A stretch of 64,000 nt of DNA from Clostridium cavendishii DSM 21758 (GCF_900141845.1 NZ_FQZB01000004.1:360525-424524); one strand, 5' to 3'; shown: positions 54,106 to 62,989, counted from the stretch's first letter. Program-made: numbers and translations. Notes: generated from the letters alone by a model not told the origin.

Positions 54106-55416
54106 TTATTTATTATTAATGTATAAAGTTGGAACAGCCGCATAAACTGCTGCACATGTTACTAAATCTGATTTCCAAGTCTTTTCATTTGGCGCATGTG
54201 CTTGAGCTTCTGCACCAGGTCCAAATCCTATTACAGGAATTCCGTTACGTCCCATGATTGAAACACCATTTGTTGAGAATGTCCATTTGTCAGTAAGTGG
54301 ACGAGCTTTTCTCATTGCCTCATTTTCAGAGGCTCCAATTCTTGTTGTACCGTAAAGACCTTTGTATGCTTCTTCTAACGCTTTTGTTACAGCATGATCT
54401 TCTGGGATTACCCAAGTTGGGAAGTAGCATTCGATTGGATATACTAACCCAGTATAGCTTGGCCTATCATAGTTGTACATACTTACTTTTGCATTATATT
54501 TTTTAACAGATGGAAGTTGACGAATTTCTTCTAAACAACTTTCCCATGTTTCGCCTGATGTCATACGGCGATCTAATGAAATTGAGCATGAATCAGCAAC
54601 TGCACAACGGCTTGGTGAAGTATAGAATATTTGAGAAGTTGTAACAGTACCTCTTCCTAAGAAATTAGCCTCTTTAAATTTTGGGTTGTATTTTTCATCT
54701 AACATTTTTACTAAGCCTTTGATTTCTTTATCATCAGCTGCGTCATTTTCGTTAAGATCACGAATATTCATTAATATTTCAGCCATTTTGTAAATTGCAT
54801 TGTCTCCTCTTTCTGGAGCTGAACCGTGGCATGAAACTCCTTGAACATCAACACGAATTTCCATACGACCTCTTTGTCCTCTGTAAATACCACCGTCTGT
54901 TGGCTCTGTAGAAACTACAAATTCAGGTCTTATTTTATCTTCTTTGATTATATATTCCCAACAAAGTCCGTCACAATCTTCTTCTTGAACTGAACCAACA
55001 ACTAATGCTGTATATTTTTCATTTAAAAGACCTAAGTCTTTCATTATCTTTGCACCATAGACAGATGAAACAATTCCGCCTAATTGATCAGAAGTACCAC
55101 GTCCACCTATTTCAGTTTCTGTTTCATATCCTTCATATGGATCAAAGTTCCAGTTATCTCTGTTTCCTATACCAACCGTGTCAATATGAGCATCAAAGCC
55201 TATTAAAGTTTTTCCTGTACCCATATACCCTAAAACATTCCCCATTGGATCTATTTTTACTTTATTAAATCCAACCTTCTCCATCTCTTCTGCTATTCTT
55301 TTTATAACGCCTTCTTCTTCTGCACTTTCACCAGGTATTGCAACTAAATCACGAAGAAATTTTGTCATATCCTCTTTATAGTTTTCAGATTTTGATTTGA
55401 TTTGTTCGAAATTCAT
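54106..55416 (-). CDS. ygeY: M20-family hydrolase YgeY
   Basis: About 436 residues, very like E. coli YgeY along its length: AHIDTVGIGNRDNW (~85), GGRGTSDQLGG (~107), VQEEDCDGLCWEYI (~145) and the C-terminal HAPNEKTWKSDLVTCAA. An insert near residue 360 (IGASENEAMRKARP) seems absent from E. coli YgeY. YgeY-type hydrolases travel with purine-degradation genes and probably cleave a ring-opened amide upstream of 2,3-diaminopropionate. The ATG at 55416, after GGGAAGGG, is preferred to that at 55431. First gene of its operon. Confidence 0.93.
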   Translation of the reverse strand: MNFEQIKSKSENYKEDMTKFLRDLVAIPGESAEEEGVIKRIAEEMEKVGFNKVKIDPMGNVLGYMGTGKTLIGFDAHIDTVGIGNRDNWNFDPYEGYETETEIGGRGTSDQLGGIVSSVYGAKIMKDLGLLNEKYTALVVGSVQEEDCDGLCWEYIIKEDKIRPEFVVSTEPTDGGIYRGQRGRMEIRVDVQGVSCHGSAPERGDNAIYKMAEILMNIRDLNENDAADDKEIKGLVKMLDEKYNPKFKEANFLGRGTVTTSQIFYTSPSRCAVADSCSISLDRRMTSGETWESCLEEIRQLPSVKKYNAKVSMYNYDRPSYTGLVYPIECYFPTWVIPEDHAVTKALEEAYKGLYGTTRIGASENEAMRKARPLTDKWTFSTNGVSIMGRNGIPVIGFGPGAEAQAHAPNEKTWKSDLVTCAAVYAAVPTLYINNK

Positions 55417-55622
55417 ATTCCCTTCCCCCATCTTAATTAATATTTTATTTAGTCTCTTATTAGTAAGTAAAATAAATGTTTGTTTATTTTTTGTAATAGT
55501 AATTTAGTGACATATACAATTCATTTTTTCAAACAAAATTCTTTCATTAATGTATTATATATTTCTTTACCACCTTCTTACCTAAAAATTTTTTAGCTTA
55601 CCTAAAAAATTTTTATGTCTTT

Positions 55623-55651
55623 ATAATACATCTTTTACTTCAATTTGTAAA
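55623..55651 (-). promoter_or_regulatory. Possible sigma-A promoter within the ygeY leader
   Basis: TTTACA and TATTAT separated by exactly 17 bases on the minus strand, about 205 bases before the ygeY start and downstream of the sigma-54 site. Directly downstream, AATTTTTTAGGTAAG is repeated nearly perfectly (about 55575-55613). It could provide basal expression. Confidence 0.5.
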
Positions 55652-55726
55652 CATCTTCAAAGTATTTTTTTTATATTTTTTAAATTACTAAGATTACAAA
55701 CAATATATTTATTGTTTTCTAATATG

Positions 55727-55763
55727 ATACGAATCAAGATGCATTTCCTGTTGATTCGTACGA
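55727..55763. other. Stem-loop in the ygeY leader
   Basis: TACGAATCA and TGATTCGTA form a 9-bp stem with a 15-base loop, lying between the sigma-54 and sigma-A promoters. The plus strand continues into six T, so it may act as a terminator for opposing transcription. Confidence 0.5.
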
Positions 55764-55787
55764 ATTTTTTACTTATATATTTTAAGA

Positions 55788-55804
55788 AGCAATTTTAACG
55801 CCAA
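55788..55804 (-). promoter_or_regulatory. Sigma-54 (-24/-12) promoter of the ygeY operon
   Basis: The minus strand reads TTGGCGTTAAAATTGCT, matching TGGCAC-N5-TTGCW with two deviations and correct spacing. It is nearly the same as the site before ygeX and lies about 100-150 bases from the palindrome at 55902-55939. The transcript would have an unusually long leader of about 360 bases. Confidence 0.8.
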
Positions 55805-55901
55805 CTTTATCTATGTTATATAGGACAATTCTCTTGATCTTATTGATTTTTGTGTAGATTTATAAACCATCTATATAAATTATTCTTATTATCAATTATA
55901 T

Positions 55902-55939
55902 TTTTATCAAAATGATAATTAATTATCATTTTGATAAAA
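55902..55939. promoter_or_regulatory. 38-bp perfect palindrome, likely enhancer, copy 2
   Basis: TTATCAAAATGATAA at 55904-55918 and its complement at 55923-55937, joined by TTAA. The core is identical to 49326-49359. It lies upstream of the second sigma-54 promoter at a similar distance. Confidence 0.8.
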
Positions 55940-55978
55940 CAAGTACGCATCCTGTTAAACGATATCATTTTTACTGAA

Positions 55979-56019
55979 AAAGCAATATGAATTATCAAAA
56001 TGATAATTCATATTGCTTT
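55979..56019. promoter_or_regulatory. Third TTATCA...TGATAA site inside a perfect 19-bp hairpin
   Basis: TTATCAAAATGATAA (55992-56006) forms the centre of a perfect inverted repeat with AAAGCAATATGAATTATCA arms. It corresponds to the hairpin at 49400-49442. Confidence 0.6.
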
Positions 56020-56232
56020 CATTATTCGTCAATATTTTTATTATATAAGTTCTAATTAATAAAATTCATATTTACAAATTTAACTTGTTTGCATTACTAA
56101 AAAATATAAAGTAAATTTAAATTAACAAACTTCTTAGAACCTATATATACATATTTTAATTTATTAAAAAAGAAATAAGTAAAAGCATTGATTAATTTCA
56201 TTTTCATAAAATAAATGCCTATTAAACTGCTT

Positions 56233-57996
56233 TTATTTTTCGTCAATCTTCCTATATAGTGTAGCAATTCCAATCCCTAACTTTTTAGCAGCCTCCTTTT
56301 TACCTAAAGTATCTCTTCCACATAAATCTAATACCTTCTCTATATATTCTATTTCTATATCTTTAAGCTTTTTTATTTGTTTATTAGAATCAATCTTATT
56401 ATCTATTCTTACATCTTCATCTTTATTATAGTTACTTATTGTTTTAGGTAACATATCTAGGCTTATAATACCATCTTCATGACTTATACTAACTATAAAT
56501 TCTACTAGATTTTCTAATTCTCTTACATTTCCTTTCCAAGGATATTCCTTAAGTTTCTTAATAACATCCCCATTTACTGTATGAACATATTTGTTAAATA
56601 TTTTATTATATTTATTTATAAGCTCATACATTATTAATTCTATATCACCTTCTCTATCCCTAAGTGGAGGTACTTCAAATGGTATTACATTTAATCTATA
56701 ATATAAATCCTCTCTAAACTTTCCCTCTTCAACTAATTTTTTTAAATCTTTGTTAGTAGCCGCAATAACTCTAATATCTAAATTAATTAATTGATTAGAA
56801 CCTATCTTTACTAATGTTCTTTCTTGCAATACTCTAAGTAGCTTTACTTGAAGATATATTGGCATATCACCAATCTCGTCTAAAAATATAATACCTTTAT
56901 TAGCTAATTCAAATTTTCCTACCCTACCACTTATGTTTGCTCCTGAAAATGCACCTTTAACATATCCAAATAATTCACTTTCTAATAAACTTTCAGGTAT
57001 TGCGCCACAATTTATTGCTATAAACGGCTTATTTTTTAAATTTCCCTCTGCATGTATAGCTCTTGCAACTAATTCTTTTCCTGTACCACTTTCTCCTGTT
57101 ATCAAAACTGTTGATTTTGAATATGCTATTCTCTTTATCTTTTCTTTCATCTGCTTCATAACTAATGATTCACCAACTATAGCATCACAAGTTATTTTAT
57201 TATTTCCATGTGTTAAATTAACAGCATCCTCATTTAATTGTTTTATTTCATTAAAAACTAATATTTTTGAACAAATTTCTTGATTAATATAATTATGTAT
57301 TACCTTGCCAACTATTCTATATTCAATATTATTTATATATAATTTATATGTTCTTCCACTTGGCAAATAATCTTCTGTTTCTTCTATTCTTATAATTTCA
57401 CCTATTATAGAAGGCTTTAATTTTAAAATTTTTATTCCTTTATTATTAATAAGATTTATTTTATTTGAGCTGTCAGTTGTAATTATTCCATCTTCAACTG
57501 AATTTACTATCTGATTTAGAAATTCTAAATCATCCTTATTATTAAGAACTTCATTTTGTTCTATTATTTTAATAGAAATAAAATCTGATATCTGCTCTAA
57601 GAAACTCATAATAGTTCTAAAATTATTAATCAAATACTCTTTTTGCTCCTTTGTAGAACATACAAAACCTATTACCCCAAAAGTCATATCTCCATACTTT
57701 ATAGGAACACATATTTCCATTTCTTCCTTACAATTATCTTTGTCTTTACAATCCTTACACAAAATATCTTTTCCAGGATTCTCTATAACTTGTGCCTTAC
57801 CAGATAACAATGCAGCCTTGTATACATATCCTTGTGCCTCTATGTTTTTTCCTATACCACTCTTATATATTCCACTTCCTGCAATCCTTTCAAGATTATT
57901 ATCTACAACCTCAACATCTAAATTCAATATATTTGATAATAAATCAGAATATTTATTTACTACCTCTGAAATATCTTTTAAAGTTATTCTTATCAT
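56233..57996 (-). CDS. Sigma-54-dependent enhancer-binding regulator with a cysteine-bearing sensor
   Basis: A 587-residue activator. Residues ~1-140 form a GAF-like sensor with Cys80, 83, 89 and 96 (C-x2-C-x5-C-x6-C). A PAS-like domain (~160-250, EDGIITTDSSNKINLINNKG) follows. The AAA+ domain has Walker A GESGTGKE (301-308), the sigma-54 contact loop GAFSGA (348-353, in place of GAFTGA) and Walker B IIFLDEIGDM. A Fis-type HTH ends the protein. It sits at the head of the purine island, where two sigma-54 promoters with shared palindromes occur, so it is the likely activator of both. Confidence 0.92.
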   Translation of the reverse strand: MIRITLKDISEVVNKYSDLLSNILNLDVEVVDNNLERIAGSGIYKSGIGKNIEAQGYVYKAALLSGKAQVIENPGKDILCKDCKDKDNCKEEMEICVPIKYGDMTFGVIGFVCSTKEQKEYLINNFRTIMSFLEQISDFISIKIIEQNEVLNNKDDLEFLNQIVNSVEDGIITTDSSNKINLINNKGIKILKLKPSIIGEIIRIEETEDYLPSGRTYKLYINNIEYRIVGKVIHNYINQEICSKILVFNEIKQLNEDAVNLTHGNNKITCDAIVGESLVMKQMKEKIKRIAYSKSTVLITGESGTGKELVARAIHAEGNLKNKPFIAINCGAIPESLLESELFGYVKGAFSGANISGRVGKFELANKGIIFLDEIGDMPIYLQVKLLRVLQERTLVKIGSNQLINLDIRVIAATNKDLKKLVEEGKFREDLYYRLNVIPFEVPPLRDREGDIELIMYELINKYNKIFNKYVHTVNGDVIKKLKEYPWKGNVRELENLVEFIVSISHEDGIISLDMLPKTISNYNKDEDVRIDNKIDSNKQIKKLKDIEIEYIEKVLDLCGRDTLGKKEAAKKLGIGIATLYRKIDEK

Positions 57997-58198
57997 CTTT
58001 CACTATTCCTCTCATTTCCCTACATTTTTAATTCTTTTAATACACTTTTGATACTATTGCTTTTTAGCAAAGAAATGTCATTACTCTATTAATAACATAA
58101 AATTAAGATGGTTAATCATATTTAATATAAAAATAAAAATGACTCCTTCCTGTCCTAATTTAAAATAACTCAATCATCCCTATACTAACCTATTTTAC

Positions 58199-58213
58199 CA
58201 TCAAAATGATAAT
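58199..58213 (-). promoter_or_regulatory. Near-match to the enhancer motif upstream of the sigma-54 activator gene
   Basis: CCATCAAAATGATAA matches 13 of 15 bases of the TTATCAAAATGATAA unit and lies about 200 bases before the activator start, suggesting feedback. The remainder of the 462-base gap (57997-58458) holds a small palindrome (TTGCTTTTTAGCAA near 58058) and no gene. Confidence 0.5.
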
Positions 58214-58319
58214 ACTCAAGTTTTTCCCTATTATTTAATTGCAATAAGTTACGATACAGTTTTCAATTAATGAACCTGCTTTATGACAAGAAATCTAAAT
58301 TATAAAAATATATAATAAA

Positions 58320-58361
58320 AGACCTATAGCAAATCTCTATTAAAATCTTTGCTATAGGTCT
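58320..58361 (-). terminator. Terminator of the YwaF-GGDEF pair
   Basis: AGACCTATAGCAAA and TTTGCTATAGGTCT form a perfect 14-bp stem, with a T-rich run on the minus strand, after the YwaF-like gene. Confidence 0.85.
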
Positions 58362-58458
58362 CATCTAAAATAATTTTTATTTTAAATATTTAATTCAAAC
58401 CAATATATTATAATAAAATATTTATAGTATATTTCGTATTTTTATAATAAACAATTTC

Positions 58459-59208
58459 TTATACATTTTTTAGTTGTTTATTTAATTTACTCTTAACAAA
58501 TCCCACTATACAAAATAAAAAATATATCAATAGAAAATACGGTAAAATAGACATTGCCATAATAACTATATACCAAGGCCAAGGTCCTAAATAATCTAGT
58601 AGACTTACACTTTCAGGCTTATGTGCTAAATATAAATAATTTCCACCAATAAAACTATTAACTATCCATATAAGAATAGCATATAAAATTAATGCAATGT
58701 ACGTTTTTAATATAGAAATTAACCTAGGTCTATAATTATATATAAATGTGATATAAAAAATTGAAATTAGTACACATCCATGAGTAGTAAAAAACTGAAT
58801 ATACCTAATATGCGGAAATGCATAACCTACATCTGGCGTTATTAGTGCCTGAAGCGATCCTAATGATACCATAAAAAATAACACTTCATATAGAGAATAA
58901 TTTTTATTATATAGAAGTATAGCTATTAGATATACATTCATTCCACATAATGTTAGAGGAAGTGAATCCCCTATGTTAAAAACCCCATTAGAATAAGCCC
59001 AATAATAGGAAGAAATTTCAGCAACCAACATAACAACCACTAGTATACTTCTCAAATAAATATCTAGTCTCTTATTATCTTTAATTTTTTTTCTAAATAA
59101 ATAAACTAGAAATATAACAACTATAATTACAGCTAATGTTAAAATATGAGGCATAGAAAATAATTCAAACTTACCAGCATAAGAATCCTTATTCCAAAAT
59201 TTAGTCAT
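58459..59208 (-). CDS. YwaF-like integral membrane protein (TIGR02206 family)
   Basis: About 249 residues with seven hydrophobic segments. The LPLTLCGMNVYL stretch, the FFTTHGCVLISIFY helix and the late LGPWPWYIVIM stretch are the hallmarks of the YwaF/TIGR02206 family, whose function is unknown. A GAAGAAGG site decides for the ATG at 59208 over a GTG at 59226. It follows the GGDEF gene by about 80 bases and may be cotranscribed with it. Confidence 0.85.
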   Translation of the reverse strand: MTKFWNKDSYAGKFELFSMPHILTLAVIIVVIFLVYLFRKKIKDNKRLDIYLRSILVVVMLVAEISSYYWAYSNGVFNIGDSLPLTLCGMNVYLIAILLYNKNYSLYEVLFFMVSLGSLQALITPDVGYAFPHIRYIQFFTTHGCVLISIFYITFIYNYRPRLISILKTYIALILYAILIWIVNSFIGGNYLYLAHKPESVSLLDYLGPWPWYIVIMAMSILPYFLLIYFLFCIVGFVKSKLNKQLKNV

Positions 59209-59286
59209 AAAAATACCTTCTTCCACTTTACTTATAATAAATTAGACTATACTAGTATTTATTTACTTATGACTAAAAAATAATAC

Positions 59287-60036
59287 CTAGTTTATAAAAC
59301 CAGTAACACTTTTTTTATCTTCATACATTCGTTCATCTGCAATATTTAAAAGTTTTCTAAAATCAACATCATCTTTTCCATAAACAGAATGCCCAATACT
59401 TATACTTGTATTTTCATCTTTAAAAATATTAGAAACTTCCTTCTTTATACTAGCCTTAATATGTTCTAATTTTTCCTCATTTGTATATTGTAAAATTGCA
59501 ACAAACTCGTCCCCACCAATTCTTCCTACAGCCCCATGCATACCTATCTCACTATATATAATTTTAGCTGAATTCCTTATATATTCATCTCCTATCAAAT
59601 GTCCAAAATTATCATTAATTATTTTAGTTTTATCAAGATCAAAAAACATAATATAAAACATTTTCTTTTCTTCTATAAATTTTTTAAAACATTCTTCAAT
59701 TCCCTTTCGATTGTATACTCCTGTCATAATATCAATACCTATAAATTTATTAAGAACATCTATTTCTTTCTTAATATAATTAACACCTAATAATATAAAT
59801 ATAGTAAATATAATTGCCCCTAATGTAAAACTTACTTTAATACAAATATAAAAGTTTATATATGTTAAATTACTAATTACATCTAAAAATGTTCCTAATG
59901 TAATTAAACCCAAACCTATACTCATTAAAAAAATTAAGAATTTATTTAATTTAAAAATATTAAAGCTCATCCATAACATATAAATAAATAATGTTAGTAC
60001 AAATAAAAATACTATTACTTTACTTAACTCAAGCAT
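59287..60036 (-). CDS. Membrane-bound diguanylate cyclase (GGDEF)
   Basis: About 249 residues. The N-terminal ~90 residues hold three to four membrane helices, and the C-terminal ~160 residues a GGDEF domain: DIMTGVYNRKGIEE at its start, the active-site loop GRIGGDEFVAIL intact, and SIGHSVYG near the end. It should make cyclic di-GMP. No separate sensor domain is seen beyond the membrane part. An AAAAGGGTG site selects the ATG at 60036. Confidence 0.9.
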   Translation of the reverse strand: MLELSKVIVFLFVLTLFIYMLWMSFNIFKLNKFLIFLMSIGLGLITLGTFLDVISNLTYINFYICIKVSFTLGAIIFTIFILLGVNYIKKEIDVLNKFIGIDIMTGVYNRKGIEECFKKFIEEKKMFYIMFFDLDKTKIINDNFGHLIGDEYIRNSAKIIYSEIGMHGAVGRIGGDEFVAILQYTNEEKLEHIKASIKKEVSNIFKDENTSISIGHSVYGKDDVDFRKLLNIADERMYEDKKSVTGFIN

Positions 60037-60062
60037 ACAATTCACCCTTTTTATTTAATTTA

Positions 60063-60561
60063 CTATATTATTTTCATAAAATTTAAAGAAAGAATCTTTT
60101 GTAAATAAAACCTTAGATCTATCTGTTTTTCTTCATTAACAAGATGTGTAATCCCTTGATTTTCAAAGAAGTACAAAGAATATTTATCCTTCTTTAATTC
60201 ATATATCTTTTTGGAATCTAAAGCAATCTATGCTATATCTTTCTACCAACCATAAAAAATAAGGTCATTAAAATATTATATTTAATTTTTTTCCTATTTA
60301 TATACCTCTACGTGTATCTTTCAAGTTGATTAATTAGACTTTTTACCTCTGATAATGAAAGATCCGAAGCATGTACCTTATCAATTGCATAACATTTATA
60401 ACCTTTACTTTGAATATATGTACTTTTGATTTGTATGGATAATTCATATTATTACAAGCATTTATTGTTTTATAATGCAATTCTACCAGTTCATTGTAAG
60501 TAGTGATTAAAATATGTACATCTGGTTTTTTAAGATATTCTATAATAGATATACTATGATA
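60063..60561 (-). pseudogene. Decayed glycosyltransferase family 2 gene and adjacent remnants
   Basis: Bases 60561-60412 encode, in one frame, KKPDVHILITTYNELVELHY followed by KTINACNNMNYPYKSKVHIF, which matches the donor-binding start of cellulose-synthase-like GT2 enzymes. The frame then breaks; neighbouring frames read AIDKVHASDLSLSEVKSLIN (to 60308) and DKYSLYFFENQGITHLVNE (to 60063), which are open but not identifiable. Stops and frame changes indicate a degraded gene. Confidence 0.5.
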
Positions 60562-60856
60562 GGTATTATAATTCTAATATCCCTGATATTTCCCTTATTA
60601 ACAACTCTATTCTAACTTTAATAAACTTCATTCCATATTTAAACATAATTTGAAACACAATTCTTCATATCAAATAAATAACAGTTTATAATATGATACA
60701 TATGATAACGAGCTTATTTTAAACTGTTTTTAATTTCATAACTTTTTTAAATAATCTAGTTTGTAATGTTTCTTAATCTAAAGTAAATTTTTACAACCTT
60801 TCTTTATTATATTTTTACATTCTTTTATGTTATTTTGTAATTATCAAAAAAAATTA

Positions 60857-61306
60857 AATATCGAATATTTTTCGATATTTAAAATAATATAGTAATACTT
60901 ATTTTTTATCATATTTCCTATATTACTATTTTTTTCGCGCTTTTTCAACATTTTTATTGACTTTATTTTTACTTTTTTATATTAATTATAGTTTTAATAT
61001 AATTAAAATAAATAAAAATATGATTTTTTTCCAAGTTTATCCAACAAGTAATTAATATATGTATTGTTAAACCAATTAAAATTATAATTAAAATTCAATA
61101 ATTTTATATAATAATTTATTATAAAACATTAAGATTAAAATTTTATAATGAATTATTTTTTCTTTTTTTTAATGTAATAATAAAATTAATACAATAATCA
61201 TTGTAACACTTTTTATATAAAAGCTTTTTCATAATATAATTCATATTTTCATATCCGTTTTCTACAGAAAAAAATCAAGTTAATTTTTTGTAAATTAACT
61301 TGATTT
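60857..61306. other. Gene-free AT-rich region with two hairpins upstream of gdhA
   Basis: From 60562 to 61427 no gene can be supported. Two stems stand out: 60857-60881 (AAATATCGAA ... TTCGATATTT) and 61272-61306 (AAATCAAGTTAATTT with its complement, followed on the minus strand by seven T). The second lies 120 bases ahead of the glutamate dehydrogenase start and looks like a minus-strand terminator without an obvious gene. Confidence 0.5.
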
Positions 61307-61427
61307 AAACATTTACATTTTGATAAAAAGTTAGCTTTTTCTAAGAATTAATATTATAATTAATATATAACCAAAGAAATTTTTAACAATATTTTAATTT
61401 TTAGTAAAAGAATGTGAGGTTTTATTA

Positions 61428-62774
61428 ATGGACACAAAATCATATGTAAACAAGCTTATTGAGAACGTAAAAATTAAAAATCCTGGTGAAACAGAGTTTC
61501 ATGCAACTATTAAAGAAGTTTTAACTTCTCTAATTCCACTTCTTGAAAAAGAACCTAAATATATTGAAGAAGGTGTACTAGAAAGAATAGTAGAACCTGA
61601 AAGACAAATTATGTTTAGAGTTCCCTGGGTAGATGATAATGGTAAAATCCAAGTTAACCGTGGTTTCAGAATTGAATTCAACAGTGCTATAGGTCCTTAT
61701 AAAGGAGGTCTAAGATTCCATCCTACAGTAAACCTTAGTATAATAAAATTCTTAGGTTTTGAACAAATCTTTAAGAATTCTCTTACTGGGCTTCCTATTG
61801 GTGGTGGCAAAGGTGGTTCAGATTTTGATCCTAAGGGCAAATCTGATAGAGAAATTATGAGATTTTGCCAAAGCTTTATGAATGAACTTTATAGACATAT
61901 TGGTGAAAATACAGATGTTCCTGCTGGTGATATAGGTGTTGGCGGAAGAGAAATAGGTTATTTATTTGGACAATATAAAAAATTAAAAAATTCATTTGAT
62001 AGCGGTGTTTTAACTGGTAAAGGTATCCCATATGGTGGTAGCCTTGCTCGTACTGAAGCTACTGGTTACGGTCTTGTTTACTTTGTAGATGAAATGTTAA
62101 AAGATAAAGACTTATCATTTGAAGGTAAAACAGTAGTAGTTTCTGGCTCTGGTAATGTTGCTACTTATGCAATTCAAAAAGTTCAAGAATTAGGTGGACT
62201 TGTTGTAGCTTGTTCAGATTCTACTGGATATGTGTATGATGAAAACGGGATTAACTTAAATACTTTAAAAGAAATTAAAGAAGTTCAAAGAAAGAGAATT
62301 TCTGAATATACTAAGTATCATTATACAGCTAAATTCGTTGAAGGTTCTCAAAATATCTGGACTATTCCTTGCGATATAGCTCTTCCATGTGCAACTCAAA
62401 ATGAAATAAATATAGATGCTGCTAAAACTCTTGTAAAGAATGGTGTTATAGCTGTAGGCGAAGGTGCTAATATGCCTTCAACTTTAGAGGCTATTGACGT
62501 TTTCCTTGAAAATAAAGTTTTATTTGCTCCTGCTAAAGCATCAAATGCTGGCGGAGTAGCTGTTTCTGCTTTAGAAATGAGTCAAAATTCCATGAGACTT
62601 GCTTGGTCTTTTGAAGAAGTTGATGAACGACTTAAAAATATAATGAAAAATATATATAATAATTCTAAGAATGCAGCTGAAACTTATGGCTTTGAAGGAA
62701 ATCTTGTAGTAGGTTCAAACATAGCAGGTTTTAAAAAAGTTGCTGATGCAATGCTTGCTCAAGGTATTATATAA
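61428..62774 (+). CDS. gdhA: Glutamate dehydrogenase
   Basis: A 448-residue enzyme of the hexameric Glu/Leu/Phe/Val dehydrogenase family, closely resembling the clostridial GDH of C. symbiosum in length and motifs. The glutamate-binding GGLRFHPTVNLSIIKFLGFE segment and the catalytic lysine in PIGGGKGGSDF are present; the dinucleotide fold is VVSGSGNVATYA (~240). It interconverts glutamate and 2-oxoglutarate plus ammonia. GTGAGG lies 8 bases before the ATG. Monocistronic, with its own terminator. NAD or NADP use cannot be settled from sequence alone. Confidence 0.95.
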   Translation: MDTKSYVNKLIENVKIKNPGETEFHATIKEVLTSLIPLLEKEPKYIEEGVLERIVEPERQIMFRVPWVDDNGKIQVNRGFRIEFNSAIGPYKGGLRFHPTVNLSIIKFLGFEQIFKNSLTGLPIGGGKGGSDFDPKGKSDREIMRFCQSFMNELYRHIGENTDVPAGDIGVGGREIGYLFGQYKKLKNSFDSGVLTGKGIPYGGSLARTEATGYGLVYFVDEMLKDKDLSFEGKTVVVSGSGNVATYAIQKVQELGGLVVACSDSTGYVYDENGINLNTLKEIKEVQRKRISEYTKYHYTAKFVEGSQNIWTIPCDIALPCATQNEINIDAAKTLVKNGVIAVGEGANMPSTLEAIDVFLENKVLFAPAKASNAGGVAVSALEMSQNSMRLAWSFEEVDERLKNIMKNIYNNSKNAAETYGFEGNLVVGSNIAGFKKVADAMLAQGII

Positions 62775-62786
62775 GTAAAAAACTCC

Positions 62787-62826
62787 AAGGTAATCTAACC
62801 TATTTATGTTAGATTACCTTTTATTT
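62787..62826 (+). terminator. Terminator of gdhA
   Basis: AAGGTAATCTAAC and GTTAGATTACCTT form a perfect 13-bp stem followed by TTATTT. Confidence 0.9.
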
Positions 62827-62989
62827 AAATATTAATTAAATTATTTTTTCAATTTATTTTCGCTAAGATTTATTAATATAAAATTAATATCTTTTTTTAT
62901 TTTTTTTATTTATAATTATAAAAGAGATGCAATACTATATTAATTATTGCTTAATCTTAATTATTATTTTTAGAGAGGATATTAAATTT

